From contig NZ_PYVZ01000008.1 of NCBI RefSeq assembly GCF_003056405.1, positions 1-64,000 on the forward strand: 64,000 nt of DNA. The letters are read 5' to 3'. Below are positions 62,521-64,000 of this stretch, in pieces. Both the position numbers and the translations under genes were made by a program. The stretch comes from Devosia indica (GTDB taxonomy: Bacteria > Pseudomonadota > Alphaproteobacteria > Rhizobiales > Devosiaceae). Within the stretch, counting starts at the first letter, position 1. Each line of letters starts with the position of its first letter. The notes beneath the pieces were generated by a model. It did no database searches. It saw only the letters and a program-made list of their open reading frames with translations, and had not been told where the DNA came from.

Positions 62521-62834
62521 TATCGTCCCATCTCCTTGTGGAATTCTTCGCGTTTCTCTAACTGGCCGCCTTTGACGTCGGGCAGCTCATTCTTCTTCGC
62601 CGCCGGACCGGGGCCCGGCGAGCAAGATGGTGGACGGTATTACGCAAATCCGTCCACTGACAAGCAAAAGATTGACCTAAACGTCATCTGGCGGTCGATT
62701 GTGAATATCCTCAATTCAGCCTGCTGGGAGGCATGAATTTTTGCCGGATAAGGCAATGATGGAATCAGATGCTCTGGCGTCTGGATCAATCTTCAGCCTG
62801 CGCAAGCGCGTGCTAATTCGCCGCATCGCGCCGT
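62521..62834. other. Promoter region of the opp operon; no gene seen
   Basis: About 310 bases between oppA and the small membrane-protein gene. The stretch next to oppA must hold its promoter, but I see no unmistakable -35/-10 or operator and no gene. Confidence 0.4.
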
Positions 62835-62993
62835 TCAGCCCGGCTGCATGCCGCCCTGCACAAAAAATATGATGAGGGCCACGCCGACCAGCACGGCGAA
62901 GGGCACCCAGCCCGGCAAGGGGCCGCGCGGTTTCTTGACGGGCGGCTCGGGCGTCTTCTCGGGCCGCTGGAATTTGATGACGTTGTCGCTCAT
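62835..62993 (-). CDS. Small membrane protein, 52 residues
   Basis: MSDNVIKFQRPEKTPEPPVK opens a proline- and lysine-rich cytoplasmic part, followed by one membrane segment (WVPFAVLVGVALIIFFV) and a short tail. The ATG at 62993 overlaps the thiolase stop (ATGA), so the two are translationally coupled. Similar short proteins starting MSDNVIxFxRP are common in Hyphomicrobiales; their role is unknown. Confidence 0.72.
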   Translation of the reverse strand: MSDNVIKFQRPEKTPEPPVKKPRGPLPGWVPFAVLVGVALIIFFVQGGMQPG

Positions 62994-64000
62994 TGAGCGC
63001 TTTCTACCAGAGCTGCCACGCCCATGCCACCTGCCGTACACACCGAAATCAGTGCTTTCTTGTTAGCCTGGTTCGACAGCATCTTGGCCGTCAGGCCCAG
63101 AATGCGCGCGCCGGTCGCCGCAAAGGGATGGCCATAGGCCAGGCTCGAGCCCTTCACATTGATCCTGGCCGGATCGATCTCCCCCATGACGCTGTCGCGC
63201 CCGAGAACGTCCTTGCAATAGGCCGGATCCTTCCAGGCCTTGAGTGTGCACAGCACCTGCGCGGCAAAGGCCTCGTGCAGTTCGAAATAATCGATGTCAT
63301 CAAACCCGATGCCAGCTTTTTCCAGCATTTCGGAAACCGCGATGGTCGGCGCCATGAGCAGGCCCTCACCATGGGCGAAGTCATTGCCGGCCACGCGCCC
63401 GGTGGTGAGGTACGCCAGGATCGGCAGGCCACGCGCTTTCGCCCAGTCTTCGCTGGCCAGCAGCACCCCGGCCGCACCATCGGTCAGCGGCGTCGAGTTA
63501 CCGGCCGTCAGCGTGCCATGGCCGCTCGCTTTGTCGAAGGCGGGCTTGAGCGTGCTCATCTTGTCCAGATTGGCATCGGCACGGACATTATTGTCCCGCA
63601 CCAGGCCGGCGCAGGAGACCAGGAGATCATCGTGGAAGCCCTCGTCATAGGCCGCCGCGGCATTGCGGTGGCTGGCCACGGCCAGTGCATCCTGATCCTT
63701 GCGGCTGATGCCCCATTCACGCGCCATCAGTTCACAGTGCTGACCCATCGATAGGCCTGTGCGCGGCTCGTTGACCGATGGGGCCACCGGGGTCAGTTCG
63801 CCAAAGGAAAAGCCCTTGAAGGCACCCAGCTTCTGACCCGTCGTCTTGGCTGCATTGGCCTTGAGCAGGCGATGCTGGAACTTCGGCCCAAAGACGATGG
63901 GGCTGTCGCTCACCGTATCCGAGCCGGCGGCGATACCGCTTTCGATCTGCCCCGAGGCAATCTTGCCGGCCAATACCAGCGCCGCCTGCAGGCTCGTGCC
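62990..64000 (-). CDS. Acetyl-CoA acyltransferase (thiolase, FadI/FadA-like), partial
   Basis: The 3' part of a thiolase; the gene runs off the right edge. The visible frame starts GTSLQAALVLAGKIASGQ, so the acyl-enzyme cysteine lies just beyond the edge. The rest is complete: SDTVSDSPIVF, LTAGNSTPLTDGAAGVLLA, HEAFAAQ, the histidine in SSLAYGHPFAATGARI and the second cysteine in SVCTAGGMG. The GHPFAATG form and length fit the fatty-acid-oxidation type more than the AtoB type of the gene at 40522-41694. Probably removes acetyl-CoA in beta-oxidation. Confidence 0.88.
   Translation of the reverse strand, partial: GTSLQAALVLAGKIASGQIESGIAAGSDTVSDSPIVFGPKFQHRLLKANAAKTTGQKLGAFKGFSFGELTPVAPSVNEPRTGLSMGQHCELMAREWGISRKDQDALAVASHRNAAAAYDEGFHDDLLVSCAGLVRDNNVRADANLDKMSTLKPAFDKASGHGTLTAGNSTPLTDGAAGVLLASEDWAKARGLPILAYLTTGRVAGNDFAHGEGLLMAPTIAVSEMLEKAGIGFDDIDYFELHEAFAAQVLCTLKAWKDPAYCKDVLGRDSVMGEIDPARINVKGSSLAYGHPFAATGARILGLTAKMLSNQANKKALISVCTAGGMGVAALVESAQ

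Noticed and set aside
60868..62736. A 622-codon rightward open frame
   Set aside because: It lies antisense to oppA, whose signal peptide and family motifs are clear. Long antisense frames are common in GC-rich DNA, and the product shows no recognisable domain.

Overview
The window reads as chromosomal DNA of a GC-rich alphaproteobacterium, most likely Hyphomicrobiales. A Devosia-like genus is my guess and is not proven. Support comes from gapR (DUF2312), the DUF1036-pyk pair, a DUF882 murein peptidase next to a YcbB-type L,D-transpeptidase, a cysteine-free L36, many ABC importers and short operons with overlapping start/stop codons. I see no rRNA, tRNA, CRISPR array or prophage.

Region 1 (1-9856) is a scarred nutrient locus. 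It holds a UgpAEC/MalFGK-like importer whose first permease is cut by what looks like an IS21-type end, a glycerophosphodiesterase-like and an inositol-monophosphatase-like enzyme, then an IS3-family remnant. A sulfatase with the CSPSR formylglycine motif, a solute-binding protein, a divergent LysR regulator and a formylglycine-generating enzyme follow. Region 2 (10057-18318) is a LysR-controlled operon pairing a Tau/Ssu-type ABC importer with four C-N hydrolases: allophanate hydrolase, kynurenine-formamidase-like, asparaginase-like and PuuE/cyclic-imidase-like. Its substrate is unknown.

Region 3 (18448-23974) has two related XRE regulators among cupin, VOC, DHFR-like and hydrolase genes. One is an XRE domain fused to a LuxR-type autoinducer-binding domain with the acyl-homoserine-lactone contact residues kept. 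Three intergenic copies of a TACCT-N3-AGGTA palindrome suggest a small shared regulon. A LysE exporter and a gene-poor relic stretch (24893-25594) follow.

Region 4 (25595-41694) has two divergent branched-chain-type ABC operons flanking a PAS-LuxR and a PAS/sigma-54 activator pair. The rightward operon encodes 3-hydroxybutyrate dehydrogenase, a complete transporter, both subunits of 3-oxoacid CoA-transferase and a thiolase. It starts from a well-formed sigma-54 promoter with upstream CCGGACA palindromes. I read it as uptake and complete catabolism of 3-hydroxybutyrate or a related ketone body or oligomer.

Region 5 (41695-56896) is mostly core: an aldo-keto reductase relic, L,D-transpeptidase, DUF882 peptidase, dxs, an Lrp regulator divergent from an Asp/Glu racemase, a small flagellar-rod-like protein, gapR, DUF1036-pyk, and a degenerate YkuD lipoprotein. 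It also holds an ArsR-rhodanese regulator divergent from a persulfide-dioxygenase-like gene and an MFS transporter, then rpmJ and a response regulator. Region 6 (56914-64000) is an oppABCDF operon, a 52-residue membrane protein and the 3' part of a thiolase that runs off the window.
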